In this document: positions 9,810-17,906 of the stretch, one piece after another | How positions within the stretch are numbered: the stretch's first letter is position 1 | How the letters are laid out: every line of letters starts with the position of its first letter | DNA from: VRUE01 sp963718775 | Lineage (GTDB): Bacteria > Actinomycetota > Thermoleophilia > Solirubrobacterales > 70-9 | DNA length: 64,000 bases | Assembly (NCBI GenBank): GCA_963718775.1 | Contig: OY970377.1 | Coordinates: 682,001 to 746,000, forward strand | Direction: 5' to 3' | Notes under the pieces: generated by a model | What the model was told of the DNA's origin: nothing | Databases searched by the model: none | Seen by the model: the letters and a program-made list of their open reading frames with translations, nothing else | Program-made: the position numbers and the translations under genes

Positions 9810-11027
9810 ATGCGCTTCTTCGAGTACGAGGCAAGGCAGATCGTCGAGCTGGCGGGGATTCCCGTCACCAAGTACGGCTTCTGCACGTCCGCGGAGGAAG
9901 CTCGCAAGGTCGCCGAGGAGATCGGCGGCCCGGTGGTGATCAAGTCCCAGGTGCTCAGCGGCGGCCGGATGAAGGCCGGCGGAGTCAAGTTCGCCGACAC
10001 GCCCGATGAGGCCGCCGCCCACGCCGAGGACATCCTCAAGCTCGAGATCAACGGCCACATGCCGCGCGGCGTCCTCGTCGACCCCAAAGCCGAGGTCAAG
10101 CAGGAGTACTACGCCAGCGTCGTCTGGGACGGCACCGCGAAGCGGCCGCTGATGCTGTTCAGCGACATGGGCGGGATCGACATCGAGGAGGTCGCCGAGA
10201 CCCACCCCGACCACGTCGGCCGCGGCCACGTCTCCAACCTGCACCCGATCTTCGACTTCGAGGCCAAGCAGGTCGTCGCCGCGACCGGCGTCACCGGCTC
10301 GCAGCTCAACCGCGCGACGCCGATCCTCGCCAAGCTCGCCCGCCTCTTCCGCGACAACGACATGACCCTGGCCGAGATCAACCCGCTGGCCGAGCTGACC
10401 GACGGCAGCTTCGTCGCCCTCGACGCCCACATGGAGATGGAGAACGAGGCGGTCGGCCGCCAGAAGGGCCTGCTGCGCAAGCGGCTCGAGATCGCCGAGG
10501 AGGACACTCGCGAGACCTACGAGCCCTCCGACTTCGAGCGCAACGTCGCCGCGATCGACGCCGCCGACCACCGCGGCGTCATCCAGGGCAAGGATCACGG
10601 CTTCGAAGGCAACCTCGGCCTCGTGATCGGCGCCGGCGGCGGCTCGCTGACCTTGACCGACGCGGTGCGCAGCCAGGGCGGCAAGCCGGCCAACTACTCC
10701 GAGATCGGCGGCAACCCCTCGGTCGCCAAGGCCTGCGGCCTGGCCAAGGAGGTGCTCGAAAAGGACGGCGTCGAGAAGATCGCCGTGATGATGTCGATCG
10801 TCTCCAACACCCGCGTCGACATCGTCGCCCGCGGCGTCATCAAGGCCTGCCTGGAGCTCGGCAAGGACCCCGGCGAGACGATCGCGATCTTCCGCATCCC
10901 CGGCGCCTGGGAGGACGAGGGCTTCAAGATCCTCGACAAATACGGGGTCGAGTCCTGCGACCGCTCGGTCTCGCTCTGGGAGGCCGCCGGCCGCGCCGTC
11001 GCCAAGATCCAGGGGAGCACGTCGTGA
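9810..11027 (+). CDS. sucC: Succinyl-CoA synthetase beta-subunit-like ATP-grasp protein
   Basis: 405 residues; the start MRFFEYEARQIVELAGIPV is a typical ATP-grasp opening of acid-CoA ligase beta subunits. Other family signatures are VIKSQVLSGGRMKAGGVKFA (nucleotide-binding strand-loop), EINPLAEL and GGGSLTLTDAV. The middle (VKQEYYASVVWDG, GGIDIEEVAETHPD) agrees with SucC-type enzymes. The substrate may be succinate, but malate- or citrate-CoA ligases share this fold, so the symbol is a family label. The stop overlaps the GTG of the alpha-subunit gene. A TAGGGT box 11 nt before the ATG could be a -10 giving a very short leader. Confidence 0.8.
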   Translation: MRFFEYEARQIVELAGIPVTKYGFCTSAEEARKVAEEIGGPVVIKSQVLSGGRMKAGGVKFADTPDEAAAHAEDILKLEINGHMPRGVLVDPKAEVKQEYYASVVWDGTAKRPLMLFSDMGGIDIEEVAETHPDHVGRGHVSNLHPIFDFEAKQVVAATGVTGSQLNRATPILAKLARLFRDNDMTLAEINPLAELTDGSFVALDAHMEMENEAVGRQKGLLRKRLEIAEEDTRETYEPSDFERNVAAIDAADHRGVIQGKDHGFEGNLGLVIGAGGGSLTLTDAVRSQGGKPANYSEIGGNPSVAKACGLAKEVLEKDGVEKIAVMMSIVSNTRVDIVARGVIKACLELGKDPGETIAIFRIPGAWEDEGFKILDKYGVESCDRSVSLWEAAGRAVAKIQGSTS

Positions 11028-11941
11028 GCATCCTCTTGAACGGCGAGACGACCTTCATCGTCCAGGGCATCACCGGCCGCGAGGCGGTCAACCTGACCCG
11101 CGAGTGCCTCGACTACGGCTCCAAGGTCGTCGGCGGCGTCACGCCGGGCCGCAAGGGCCGCGAGGTGCACGGCGTGCCCGTCTTCGACACCGTCGCCCAG
11201 GCGGTCGAGAACCACGGCGGCCCGATCGACGGCTCGGTCGTCACCGTCCCCCCCGCCTTCACCAAGGACGCCGTGCTGGAGGCGATCGAGAACGGCATCA
11301 AGCTGATCGTCATCGTCACCGAGCGCATCCCGCGCCGTGACGTCGCCCAGATGGTCGAGCTGGCCAACCTGCGCGGGGCGCGCATCATCGGCCCCAACTG
11401 CCTCGGCCTGATCGTCCCCGAGGTCTGCAAGATGGGCGGCATCGGCGGCCCGGCCAAGGACGCCGCCAAGGCCTACGCGCCCGGCCCGGTCGGCGTGATG
11501 AGCCGCTCCGGCGGCATGACCACCGAGATCTCTTCTTCGCTGACCCAGGCGGGCCTGGGCGTCTCGACCGCCGTCTCGATCGGCGGCGACGCGATCATCG
11601 GCTCGACCTACGCCGAGCTGATGCCTTACTTCGAGGCCGACGAGCAAACCCAGGCGATCGTCATCTACACCGAGCCCGGCGGCCGCATGGAGGCGCAGCT
11701 CTCCGAATGGGTCAAGGACAACAACTCGCGCCTGCCGATCGTCGCCTTCATGGCCGGCAAGTTCATGGACGACGAGGAGATGAAGGGAATGAGCTTCGGC
11801 CACGCCGGCACGATCGTCGAGGGCGTCGAGGACACCGCGACGGAGAAGATCGCCCGCCTCGAAGCCGCCGGCATCCGCGTCGTCGAGCGGATCGACGAGA
11901 TCCCCGACGCGGTCAAGCAGAAGCTCAAGGTTGCAGCATGA
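11024..11941 (+). CDS. sucD: Succinyl-CoA synthetase alpha-subunit-like protein
   Basis: 305 residues starting at a GTG inside the GTGA overlap with the beta gene. Features are a CoA-binding Rossmann start (IVQGITGREAVNLTRECLDYG), the GPNCLGLI loop, and SFGHAGTIVEG, whose His is the phospho-histidine position of SucD. Together with the beta subunit it should form ADP/GDP-forming acid-CoA ligase in the cytosol, a TCA-cycle step if succinate is the substrate. The TGA overlaps the ATG of the ferredoxin gene, so the three genes are translationally coupled. Confidence 0.82.
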   Translation: MSILLNGETTFIVQGITGREAVNLTRECLDYGSKVVGGVTPGRKGREVHGVPVFDTVAQAVENHGGPIDGSVVTVPPAFTKDAVLEAIENGIKLIVIVTERIPRRDVAQMVELANLRGARIIGPNCLGLIVPEVCKMGGIGGPAKDAAKAYAPGPVGVMSRSGGMTTEISSSLTQAGLGVSTAVSIGGDAIIGSTYAELMPYFEADEQTQAIVIYTEPGGRMEAQLSEWVKDNNSRLPIVAFMAGKFMDDEEMKGMSFGHAGTIVEGVEDTATEKIARLEAAGIRVVERIDEIPDAVKQKLKVAA

Positions 11942-12183
11942 GCGAGACGCTGAGCAAGGTCTTCATCGACGTCGAGGTCGATTCCTCGGTCGCCGCCGAC
12001 GCCGAGCTGGCCAAGAAGCTCGAGGAAGTCTGCCCCGTCGACATCTTCAAGGCCAGCGACTCCGGGGTCGAGGTCGTCGAAAAGAACCTCGACGAGTGCG
12101 TGCTCTGCCGCCTCTGCATCGAGGCCGCCCCACCGGGTGCCGTCCGGGTCAAGAAGCTCTACGACGGCACCGAGTTGAGCTAG
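11938..12183 (+). CDS. FixX-like single-cluster ferredoxin
   Basis: 81 residues. The cysteines are CP (residue ~32) and CVLCRLC (residues ~54-60): one C-P early and a C-x2-C-x2-C later, four in all, as in FixX and the C-terminal domain of ETF-quinone oxidoreductase. This suggests one 4Fe-4S cluster, not two. The usual fourth Cys followed by Pro after the triplet is missing (EAAPP). It is overlapped by sucD and closes the operon, which points to an electron carrier working next to a CoA-ester step, perhaps a ferredoxin-dependent 2-oxoacid oxidoreductase encoded elsewhere. That role is inference. Confidence 0.7.
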   Translation: MSETLSKVFIDVEVDSSVAADAELAKKLEEVCPVDIFKASDSGVEVVEKNLDECVLCRLCIEAAPPGAVRVKKLYDGTELS

Positions 12184-12197
12184 GCGAACCGCAGTCC

Positions 12198-12237
12198 GGC
12201 GAGACCCCTACCGGGTCTCGCCAAGCGTTTTGTTTTT
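12198..12237 (+). terminator. Rho-independent terminator of sucCD-ferredoxin operon
   Basis: A 10-bp perfect stem GGCGAGACCC / GGGTCTCGCC with loop CTACC is followed by a T-rich run (GTTTTGTTTTT). It starts 15 nt after the ferredoxin stop. The convergent gene's last codons and stop lie inside the hairpin, so this DNA serves both coding and termination. Confidence 0.8.
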
Positions 12238-13419
12238 CCCGCCCGAGTCGGTGTACCAGCCGGACGCCAGGCAGGAGGTTCGACACGCCACGCCCTCCAG
12301 CAACGAGAAGCTTGCGCCTTCGGGAGTGGGAGTGGTATCCAATGCCCAAGCCGCTCCATTCCATTCCTGGGCCATCGGCCCCCAGTTTTTCCCGTTGAAC
12401 CAGTCGCCGACCGCTACGCATGGCGTCGCGTTAACACAGGAGACGCCCTGGAAGACCGTGTTGGTCGAACTGGCAGGATTTGGACTGCTCTGATGGGACC
12501 AGGCGGTTCCGTTCCAGCGCTCGACAAAAGAGACCTGAACGTTTTTGGAGTTCTTGTAGCCACCCACGCCCGTGCAGCTGGAGGTGCTGCTGCAGGAGAC
12601 ATCAAGGAGGGTGCTGGATTTCGATTCAGTGGGTTTCGCCACGGTTCGTGACGTCCAGGATTTCCCGTCCCACGTCGCCGACATCGCCCATTGCGGGCCT
12701 CCGCCCACCAGGGTGTAGCTGCCGACCGCCATGCAGAAGGTCGTGGAGGCACAATCGACGCCGTTGAGTTCACTGGAGACCGCCCCTTCGGGAACAGGCA
12801 TCGTGTCGATCAGCCATTTTGCTTCTGACAACCTCTCAACGAGGACAGCTTTCACGCCGCCTTTCACGGTGTACCCAACAGCGAAGCAGGCCGTGAGACC
12901 CGCCCTGCAAGCAATGCCTCTAAACGCTGATTCACTCGAGCCTTCCGGGATCGGCGTCGTGTTCACAGTCCAACTTGTTGCCCCGAGAGCAAACTCTATT
13001 AGGGGACCAGTCACGCCACCGCTGGTGTACGAGCCCGCGGCAAAGCAGAATAGTTTTTCGAACACCAGCGTGGAAACACAATCGACTGACTGAAATTCTC
13101 CCGCAGTTGTGCCTTCCGGAGTAGCTGCTGTCTGGTTAGTCCAACTGCTTCCGTTCCAGGACTGCCCATATGGCCCACTCGTCCCTCCGCTCGCCGTTTG
13201 CTTCCCGACAGAGACACAGGCTTTAGTCGTAGCCCCTTCGCAGGAAACGTCATAGAGCGCGCTGTGTTCGGCCCCGCTGGCATTTGGAGTGGTCTGAATC
13301 GACCACGTCGCGGCTGAAGCGGATGCGACCGAGAAAGCGAAGGCGCAGGCCACCACCAACCCCACAACGGCTACTGCCTGGACAAACGTGCGGCGACAGA
13401 GAAGCTCGAGGACGGACAT
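12208..13419 (-). CDS. Secreted protein of seven ~50-residue C/W repeats
   Basis: 403 residues with a signal peptide (AVAVVGLVVACAFAFSVASASA). The mature part repeats about seven times a unit with the pattern [VI]xC...C.(A/S)xG then WNG..W and a PxPEG link, for example VSCVNATPCVAVG, VDCASTTFCMAVG and IACRAGLTACFAVG. The paired Cys suggest one disulfide per unit, and the fold is probably a beta-propeller-like array. The start has a GAAAGGA ribosome site. Base composition is noticeably less GC-rich than its neighbours and the upstream border is very AT-rich, which suggests acquisition. The function is unknown; surface binding is a guess. Confidence 0.78.
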   Translation of the reverse strand: MSVLELLCRRTFVQAVAVVGLVVACAFAFSVASASAATWSIQTTPNASGAEHSALYDVSCEGATTKACVSVGKQTASGGTSGPYGQSWNGSSWTNQTAATPEGTTAGEFQSVDCVSTLVFEKLFCFAAGSYTSGGVTGPLIEFALGATSWTVNTTPIPEGSSESAFRGIACRAGLTACFAVGYTVKGGVKAVLVERLSEAKWLIDTMPVPEGAVSSELNGVDCASTTFCMAVGSYTLVGGGPQWAMSATWDGKSWTSRTVAKPTESKSSTLLDVSCSSTSSCTGVGGYKNSKNVQVSFVERWNGTAWSHQSSPNPASSTNTVFQGVSCVNATPCVAVGDWFNGKNWGPMAQEWNGAAWALDTTPTPEGASFSLLEGVACRTSCLASGWYTDSGGKNKTLGETR

Positions 13420-13513
13420 CGGGATCCTTTCGGGACTGTTTGAGTACCGAAACTAACCTGGCTCCGTCTTTTAGTCAATTTTTCTTAATTAAATCTGTGG
13501 CTTCGCATCAAAT

Positions 13514-13558
13514 GCGCCCGCGGGCGCGGTCCGCGTCATCAAGCTGTACGAGCAGTAG
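13514..13558 (+). pseudogene. Remnant of a second ferredoxin 3' end
   Basis: Read forward, these bases encode APAGAVRVIKLYEQ-stop, closely matching the C-terminus of the intact ferredoxin 1.3 kb upstream (APPGAVRVKKLYDGTELS-stop). No upstream part of such a gene remains; AT-rich sequence and the foreign-looking repeat-protein gene occupy its place. It overlaps the 3' end of the HxlR-type regulator on the other strand, so chance similarity from antisense coding cannot be excluded. Confidence 0.45.
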
Positions 13559-14219
13559 CCGCGGCCTCGTCGAGCGCTTCGTCGCGCAGTCGTTCGGGCA
13601 GGACGATCATCGTGCGCAGCTGGTCGAGGGCCTCGCGGTCGCCTTCGATCGTCGCCTCCTCGGCCTCGCTCGAATCGCCGATGACCAGGGCAGCGATGAT
13701 GGCGCGCGGGTCGCCAGCCAGCGTCACGTCGGGGTCAACCGCCTCGCCGCGCTCCGCGGTGATCCAGCCGTCGGCGATCGAGAGGCGGAAGCTGTTGCCG
13801 CCGCTGCGCAGCTGCACGCTCATCTCGGCGTCGGGCGGTGGTTGCAGCACGACCCGCAGCGAGTTCGGCAGCCACGAGGCTTCGATCTCGTCGACGTCGT
13901 CGATCTGGAAGTAATTGAGGCCCCAGCGCGCGAGCTCGAAGATCGGCCGCTCGAGGTCGCGGCCGAGCTCGGTGAGGCCGTAGGCGGTGCCGGAGGCGGG
14001 CGGATCGAGCTCGCGGCGGCAGACGATGCCGTCGCTCTCGAGGTCGCGCAGGCGTTTGGTGAGCACGTCTGTCGGAGCCCCTCCGACGGCGCGGTCGAGG
14101 TCGGAGAAGCGCAGCGGCCCGAGCAGCAGCTCGCGGACGATCAGCAGCGACCAGCGCTCGCCGATGCGGTCGAGAGCGCTAGCGAGACTGCATGCCTGCC
14201 CGTAGTTGCGACGCGCCAT
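13539..14219 (-). CDS. HxlR-family transcriptional regulator
   Basis: 226 residues. The N-terminal winged helix has the family pattern CSLASALDRIGERWSLLIVRELLLGPLRFSDL followed by LTKRLRDLESDGIV. A C-terminal extension (from about residue 115; SVQLRSGGNSFRLSIADGW) resembles an SCP2-like sterol/lipid-binding domain, a known fusion in Actinobacteria that could sense a hydrophobic ligand. The divergent neighbour is an MMPL exporter, so control of efflux is the natural inference. A TAGAAT -10 sits 6 nt before the ATG, so the mRNA is probably leaderless. Confidence 0.85.
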   Translation of the reverse strand: MARRNYGQACSLASALDRIGERWSLLIVRELLLGPLRFSDLDRAVGGAPTDVLTKRLRDLESDGIVCRRELDPPASGTAYGLTELGRDLERPIFELARWGLNYFQIDDVDEIEASWLPNSLRVVLQPPPDAEMSVQLRSGGNSFRLSIADGWITAERGEAVDPDVTLAGDPRAIIAALVIGDSSEAEEATIEGDREALDQLRTMIVLPERLRDEALDEAAATARTA

Positions 14220-14225
14220 AGCTCG

Positions 14226-14267
14226 ATTCTATCAGTGTAATTTGATTTTCAAAGTCTTAACTTTGAA
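14226..14267. promoter_or_regulatory. Divergent promoter and palindromic operator, regulator/MMPL
   Basis: TTCAAAGT-CTTA-ACTTTGAA (14248-14267) is a perfect dyad with 8-bp arms, AT-rich in GC-rich surroundings. On the minus strand a TTGAAA -35 (14247-14252) overlaps the operator and pairs with a TAGAAT -10 (14226-14231), 15 bp apart, ending 6 nt before the regulator ATG. This suggests autoregulation. On the plus strand TTGATT (14242-14247) could be the -35 for the exporter. Confidence 0.6.
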
Positions 14268-14287
14268 TTCTGGTACCGTCCGCCGCC

Positions 14288-16417
14288 GTGACCCGGATCG
14301 CCGACCTGACCTGGAATCACCCAAAGCGGGTTCTCGCCGCCGTCGCCGTCTTCGCCCTGCTCGCCATCGTCGTCGGCCGCGACGTCGAGCAGCACCTGCA
14401 GGCGGCCGGCTTCACCGACCCGAGCTCGGAGAGCGAGCAGGCAACGCGGCTACTGCGCGACTCGCTCGGCTATGACCCCAACCCGGCGATCGTGCTGGTC
14501 GTCCGCGAGCCCGGCGGCGGCCAGCTCGACATCACCGAACCCAGCGTGCGGCGCGAGGTCAATCGGCTCAGTCGCGGCATGGCGCGGGTCGAGTACGTCG
14601 GCCGGGTCGTCAACCCGCTGCGCGACCGGCGCGCCGGGGCGGCGCTGATCGCCGGCGACGGCGAATCGCTGGCGATCACCGGCCACCTCACCACCGAGGA
14701 CATCGAGGTCGCCGGCGGCTATGCAGCCGAAGGTGTCGAACCGCTGGTCGCCTCGAGCTCGCTCGACGTCGCGATGGGCGGCTTCGCGGCCGGCTTCAAC
14801 GAGACCGGCGACCAGACCCGCGAGGACCTGACCAAGGCCGAGCTGATCGCCTTCCCGGTCCTCGCCCTGCTGCTGCTCTTCGTCTTCCGCGGCGTCGTCG
14901 CGGCCTCGATACCGCTGCTGCTCGGCGTCGTCTCGATCGTCGGGACCCTGCTCGTCCTGCGCATCATGTCGACCTTCGTCGACACCTCGGTGTTCGCGCT
15001 CAACATCGCCACCGGCCTCAGTCTCGGCCTCGCCGTCGACTACGCCCTGCTGATGGTCTCGCGCTACCGCGAGGAACTGGCCGTGGGCGGCGCCACGCGT
15101 GAGGCCCACCGCCGCACCGTTCAGACAGCCGGTCGCACTGCGGTCTTCTCCGGCTTCACCGTCGCCGCCGCGATGGCGGCGCTGGTCGTGATGCCGCAAC
15201 GCTTCCTCTACTCGATGGCCGTCGCCGGCGCCTCGGTGGCGGTGCTCTCCGCCGTGATCGCGATCCTCGTCGTACCCTCGCTGCTGAGGCTGCTCGGCAC
15301 GCGCATCGACGCCCTCTCGACCCGCCGCGGGCCGGCCGTCTCCGATACCTCCGACGGCTGGTACCGGCTGGCGCGAGGCGTGATGCGGCGGCCGGTAGCG
15401 GTCGCTCTCGCCAGCACGGCCCTGCTGCTGGCCGCGGCGGCGCCGCTGCTCTGGACGACGCTGACCGGGCCGAGCGCCGAAGCGGTCCCCCCTGGCCTGC
15501 CCTCCTACGACGCCTACAAGTACCTCGACAACCACTACCCGCGCGACGTCACCGAGGCGGTCACGGTCACCGTCGACGGCCGCGCCGGCGACGGCCAGCT
15601 GGCCGGCTTCCAGCGCCGCGTCGAAGCGGTCGACGGCGTCGTCAACGGCACCCCGTTCGTGCGTGCGAACGGGCAGGTCGCCTATGCCAACTTCGCCCTC
15701 TCCGGACCGGCGCTCGACGGCGCCTCACAGGACTCCCTGCACGCGATCCGCGACCTCAACCCGCCGGCGAGCGCCTCCCTGCTCGTCTCCGGCAACACCG
15801 CCCGCTTCATCGACGAGAAGCAGAGCCTGACCGAACACGCGCCGCTCGTCGTCGCGATCGTCTCGCTCACCACCCTGGTCCTGCTCTTCCTGCTCACCGG
15901 CTCGGTGCTGCTGCCGATCAAGACCCTGCTGATGAACACCCTCACCCTGGGCGCGACGTTGGGCATCCTCGTCCTCGCCTTCCAGGAGGGCTGGCTCGAC
16001 GCGCCGCTCGACTTCACCGGCCCCGCCGCGATCGAGGTGACCAGCCTCGTCTTCCTCTTCGCCGTCATCTTCGGCCTCGCCACCGACTACGCGGTGCTGG
16101 TCATGGCGCGGATCAAGGAGCGCCACGACCTCGGCGACAGCAACGAAGAGGCGGTCGCCACCGGCATCGCCCGCACCGGCCGCGTGATCACCGCCGCGGC
16201 GCTGGCGATCGCCGTCGTCTTCCTAGCCTTCGGCGTCAGCACCGTCTTCTACATCAAGCAGATCGCGATCGGGATGGCCTTCGGAGTGATGATCGACGCG
16301 ACGATCGTCCGCGCCCTCCTCGTCCCCTCCCTGATGCGCCTCTTCGGAGAGTGGAACTGGTGGGCCCCCAAACCCCTGCGCCGCATCTACCTCCGCCTCG
16401 GCTTCTCCGAGTCCTGA
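14288..16417 (+). CDS. MMPL/RND-family membrane transporter
   Basis: 709 residues from a GTG. The topology is two repeats: a helix at residues ~14-30, an extracellular loop, five helices with LSLGLAVDYALLMVSRYREEL (the MMPL proton-relay Asp/Tyr signature, ~250), then a second half with VIFGLATDYAVLVMARIKERH (~600). Substrates of relatives are lipids, glycolipids or drugs exported by proton motive force. Size is normal for short MMPL proteins. Divergence from the HxlR regulator with its lipid-binding-like domain suggests a hydrophobic substrate and local control. Confidence 0.87.
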   Translation: MTRIADLTWNHPKRVLAAVAVFALLAIVVGRDVEQHLQAAGFTDPSSESEQATRLLRDSLGYDPNPAIVLVVREPGGGQLDITEPSVRREVNRLSRGMARVEYVGRVVNPLRDRRAGAALIAGDGESLAITGHLTTEDIEVAGGYAAEGVEPLVASSSLDVAMGGFAAGFNETGDQTREDLTKAELIAFPVLALLLLFVFRGVVAASIPLLLGVVSIVGTLLVLRIMSTFVDTSVFALNIATGLSLGLAVDYALLMVSRYREELAVGGATREAHRRTVQTAGRTAVFSGFTVAAAMAALVVMPQRFLYSMAVAGASVAVLSAVIAILVVPSLLRLLGTRIDALSTRRGPAVSDTSDGWYRLARGVMRRPVAVALASTALLLAAAAPLLWTTLTGPSAEAVPPGLPSYDAYKYLDNHYPRDVTEAVTVTVDGRAGDGQLAGFQRRVEAVDGVVNGTPFVRANGQVAYANFALSGPALDGASQDSLHAIRDLNPPASASLLVSGNTARFIDEKQSLTEHAPLVVAIVSLTTLVLLFLLTGSVLLPIKTLLMNTLTLGATLGILVLAFQEGWLDAPLDFTGPAAIEVTSLVFLFAVIFGLATDYAVLVMARIKERHDLGDSNEEAVATGIARTGRVITAAALAIAVVFLAFGVSTVFYIKQIAIGMAFGVMIDATIVRALLVPSLMRLFGEWNWWAPKPLRRIYLRLGFSES

Positions 16418-16460
16418 GCAGCCCCCACCCACCTAGGCACTGAGCCCCCAGCGGCCCCAC

Positions 16461-16511
16461 CGCTGACTTCGCCTTTCTTCGCGGATATGGCGAATAAAGA
16501 CGAAGTCAGCG
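16461..16511. repeat. Hairpin downstream of the MMPL gene
   Basis: Perfect 11-bp arms CGCTGACTTCG / CGAAGTCAGCG enclose a 29-nt loop that itself contains TTCGC...GCGAA. There is no T-run. It could act as a terminator or be a small member of the palindromic elements seen elsewhere in the window. Confidence 0.5.
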
Positions 16512-16558
16512 TCGAGGGGCGGCGTTTGTGTGCGTCGCGTCACGGGTACTTGTGCATG

Positions 16559-16589
16559 GATCGATGGCAAGTTAACCTGTGCATCGATC
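16559..16589. promoter_or_regulatory. Inverted repeat upstream of the fatty-acyl operon
   Basis: GATCGATG (16559-16566) and CATCGATC (16582-16589) form an 8-bp inverted repeat around a 15-nt spacer containing GTTAAC. A partial direct repeat TGTGCAT also occurs twice. It ends 24 nt before the thiolase start, a good place for a repressor site of a fatty-acid regulator (TetR/FadR type). The cognate protein is not in the window. Confidence 0.4.
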
Positions 16590-16613
16590 TCTGTAACGAA
16601 AGGTTGAGACCAG

Positions 16614-17906
16614 TTGACCGATAAGACTCGCCGGGTCGCCATCGTCGGCGGCAACCGGATCCCATTTGCGCGCTCGAACTCCGTCTACTCGCGCGCCTCG
16701 AACCAGGACATGCTCACCGCCGCCCTCGACGGGCTGGTCGGACGCTTCTCTCTCGAGGGCGAGCGGCTCGGTGAGGTCGCCGGCGGCGCCGTGCTCAAGC
16801 ACTCGCGCGACCGCGATCTGACCCGCGAGAGCGTGCTCGGCACCCGCCTCGCTCCCGAGACTCCCGCCTACGACGTCCAGCAGGCCTGCGGCACCGGCCT
16901 GGAGACGACGATCCTCGTCGCCAACAAGATCGCCCTCGGCCAGATCGACGCCGGCATCGCCTGCGGCGCCGACACCACCTCCGACGCGCCGATCGGCCTC
17001 AACGAGGACCTGCGCGAGGTGCTGCTCGACGTCAACCGCGAGAAGTCGAATCTGAGGCGGCTCAAGCAGCTGACCCGTCTGCGGCCCAGCCAGATCGTCC
17101 CCGCCATCCCCCGCAACGAGGAGCCACGCACCGGCCTCTCGATGGGCGAGCATTGCGCGATCATGGCCGCCGAGTGGGAGGTCGGCCGTGAGGAGCAGGA
17201 CGAGCTGGCGGCGCGCAGCCATCACAACCTCGCCGCCGCCTACGAGCGCGGCTTCATGGACGACCTCGTCAACCCCTACCTCGGCCTCGAGCGCGACCAG
17301 AACCTGCGCCCCGACTCCTCGACCGAGAAGCTGGCCAAGCTCGGCCCGGTCTTCGGCGGCCCCGAGGGCACGATGACGGCGGCCAACTCGACGCCGCTGA
17401 GCGACGGCGCCTCGGCGGTGCTGCTGGCCAGCGAGGAGTGGGCCAAGGAGCGCGGCCTGCCGATCCTCGCCTACTTCGCCGACGGCGAGACGGCGGCGAT
17501 CGACCACGTCCACAAACGTGAGGGGCTGCTGATGGCGCCCGCCTACGCGATGCCGCGCATGCTCGACCGCAACGGCCTGAAGCTGCAGGACTTCGACCTC
17601 TACGAGATCCACGAGGCCTTCGCCGCCCAGGTGCTCTGCACGCTGAACGCTTGGGAGGACGAGCGCTTCTGCCGCGAGCGGCTCGGGCGCGACAAGCCAC
17701 TCGGCGCGATCGACCGCGAGAAGCTCAATGTCAACGGCGGCTCGCTGGCCGCCGGCCATCCCTTTGCCGCGACCGGCGGCCGCATCGTCGCCAGCCTCGC
17801 CAAGGAGCTCGACGAGCGCGGCTCGGGACGCGGCGTTATCAGCATCTGCGCGGCCGGCGGCCAGGGCGTCGTCGCCGTGCTCGAGAGCACAGGAGGCAGC
17901 AAGTGA
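16614..17906 (+). CDS. Acetyl-CoA C-acyltransferase (thiolase, FadI/FadA-like)
   Basis: 430 residues; TTG start with AAAGG upstream. The active-site Cys lies in VQQACGTGLET (~residue 92), the His pair in IHEAFAAQV and NGGSLAAGHPFAATGGR, and the second Cys in ISICAAGGQG. The length is that of FadI-type thiolases. It cleaves 3-ketoacyl-CoA with CoA, or condenses in reverse. It opens an operon with an overlapping reductase, a dehydratase and dehydrogenases, together covering the steps of a beta-oxidation or chain-elongation cycle. Confidence 0.9.
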   Translation: MTDKTRRVAIVGGNRIPFARSNSVYSRASNQDMLTAALDGLVGRFSLEGERLGEVAGGAVLKHSRDRDLTRESVLGTRLAPETPAYDVQQACGTGLETTILVANKIALGQIDAGIACGADTTSDAPIGLNEDLREVLLDVNREKSNLRRLKQLTRLRPSQIVPAIPRNEEPRTGLSMGEHCAIMAAEWEVGREEQDELAARSHHNLAAAYERGFMDDLVNPYLGLERDQNLRPDSSTEKLAKLGPVFGGPEGTMTAANSTPLSDGASAVLLASEEWAKERGLPILAYFADGETAAIDHVHKREGLLMAPAYAMPRMLDRNGLKLQDFDLYEIHEAFAAQVLCTLNAWEDERFCRERLGRDKPLGAIDREKLNVNGGSLAAGHPFAATGGRIVASLAKELDERGSGRGVISICAAGGQGVVAVLESTGGSK

